From assembly GCA_903917955.1 (NCBI GenBank), contig CAIXCO010000205.1:1-5354 (forward strand): a DNA stretch of 5,354 nt. Direction: 5' to 3'. Source of the DNA: an uncultured Chlorobiaceae bacterium (GTDB lineage: Bacteria > Bacteroidota > Chlorobiia > Chlorobiales > Chlorobiaceae). The notes under the pieces are model-generated. The model did not search any database. It was given only the letters and a program-made list of their open reading frames with translations, and had not been told where the DNA came from. Made by a program: the position numbers and the translations under genes. Shown in pieces: positions 4,681 through 5,354 of the stretch; the stretch's first letter is position 1; each line of letters opens with the position of its first letter.

Positions 4681-5354
4681 AATTATTACCTGGCAATTTA
4701 ACAGTAAAACAACTCCCAACCATTAAAGTGCTGGCGATAGAAAGCGTACCACGCATCTCCTTGATAATCCTGCTGGTAATTGATAAACCAAGCCCGGTAC
4801 CTTTGCTCATCTCTTTTGTCGTGAAGAATGGATGTATGACATGTTCAATATTTTCAGGACTGATACCTATACCGTTATCATCAACGGTGACCACAACCAA
4901 GCCATTCTCCTGAAACGACTTGATGCTTATTTTCATACTGAAATCAATCTTGCTTTTTTGCCGTTTTTCTTCAAGAGCGTCTATGGCGTTATTGATTAAA
5001 TTCTGGAGCACCTCTTCAAACTTGTACATATTTCCGGTAACAGTAGCATCAACCGGATTTGGCGTAAAACTCAGTTTTATCAATTTATCCTTGCACCTCG
5101 CAGAAACCATCAGCAATACATTCTTTATGCATTTATTGACATGAACAACGGAGGAAATATAGCCCTTGTCAGCACTTGCAAATGATCTGATATTATCAAT
5201 AATTGTCTGTGTTCTTTCTATGTTTTCAAATATTTTTTGAGCCTTTGCTTTGATTGATTTTTCGCGAAGACACTTCCCTTCAGCCGCCTCCATGACAATT
5301 TTATCTACAAGCAAACCAATATTATTGATTGGCTGAAAAATTTCATGGGCTATA
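4679..5354 (-). CDS. Sensor histidine kinase, C-terminal part (cut by window edge)
   Basis: The visible 224 residues are the transmitter part of a two-component histidine kinase; the frame continues past 5354, so the sensor domain is unseen. The first residues, IAHEIFQPINNIG, are the H-box of the dimerisation domain; the His codon is 5347-5345. A helical hairpin follows (ENIERTQTIIDNIRSFASAD). The ATP-binding domain is complete, in visible numbering: N-box NLINNAIDAL 118-127, G1 DDNGIGI 158-164, F-box FFTTK 176-180 and G2 GTGLGLSI 185-192. The protein ends soon after, with no fused receiver. An apparent TTG start at 5314 is false, since the H-box lies upstream of it in the same frame. It should autophosphorylate and pass phosphate to a response regulator not found here. 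The neighbouring exported cupin might relate to its signal, but this is only positional. Confidence 0.92.
   Translation of the reverse strand, partial: IAHEIFQPINNIGLLVDKIVMEAAEGKCLREKSIKAKAQKIFENIERTQTIIDNIRSFASADKGYISSVVHVNKCIKNVLLMVSARCKDKLIKLSFTPNPVDATVTGNMYKFEEVLQNLINNAIDALEEKRQKSKIDFSMKISIKSFQENGLVVVTVDDNGIGISPENIEHVIHPFFTTKEMSKGTGLGLSITSRIIKEMRGTLSIASTLMVGSCFTVKLPGNN

Noticed and set aside
4271..4726. Plus-strand open frame of 151 codons
   Set aside because: It is antisense to the cupin gene and the kinase 3' end. The cupin has signal peptide, motifs and a strong ribosome site.
4679..5314. Histidine kinase as a complete gene starting at TTG 5314
   Set aside because: The same frame continues upstream to the edge and encodes the H-box, so the gene is partial, not complete.

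Overview
The window looks like a piece of chromosome from a gas-vacuolate bacterium. The best guess is a green sulfur bacterium (Chlorobium/Pelodictyon type). That guess rests on gas vesicle genes, a Uup-type ABC-F protein, balanced base composition and the general style of the proteins; no marker gene in the window proves the taxon. I see no rRNA, tRNA, transposase or CRISPR array.

Left end (1-480, minus strand): two tandem copies of gvpA, the major gas vesicle shell protein. The upstream copy is complete (68 aa). The downstream copy is cut by the window edge after 36 codons. The visible parts are the same protein, with two silent base differences, and share their upstream leader and ribosome binding site. 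In front of the first copy lies a very good -24/-12 (sigma-54) promoter. The 200 bp upstream of it hold several inverted repeats that could be regulator sites.

Centre (676-3300, minus strand): a two-gene unit of uup (ABC-F ATPase with a C-terminal coiled coil) followed 21 bp later by an AlkD-like DNA alkylation repair glycosylase. A divergent intergenic region (3301-3547) separates it from a plus-strand gene for a helical protein of unknown function (3548-4108). That gene has no good Shine-Dalgarno sequence of its own. It is preceded by a 19-codon candidate leader frame that overlaps its start as ATGA and carries an A9 slippery run.

Right end (4151-5354, minus strand): an exported small cupin protein, preceded by the 3' part of a sensor histidine kinase that runs off the window. 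The kinase shows its H-box and a complete ATP-binding domain. The cupin gene converges on the helical-protein gene.

No clear new multi-gene defence or metabolic system is visible. The most interesting signals are the sigma-54 control region of the gvpA pair and the possible leader/frameshift arrangement before the unknown gene.
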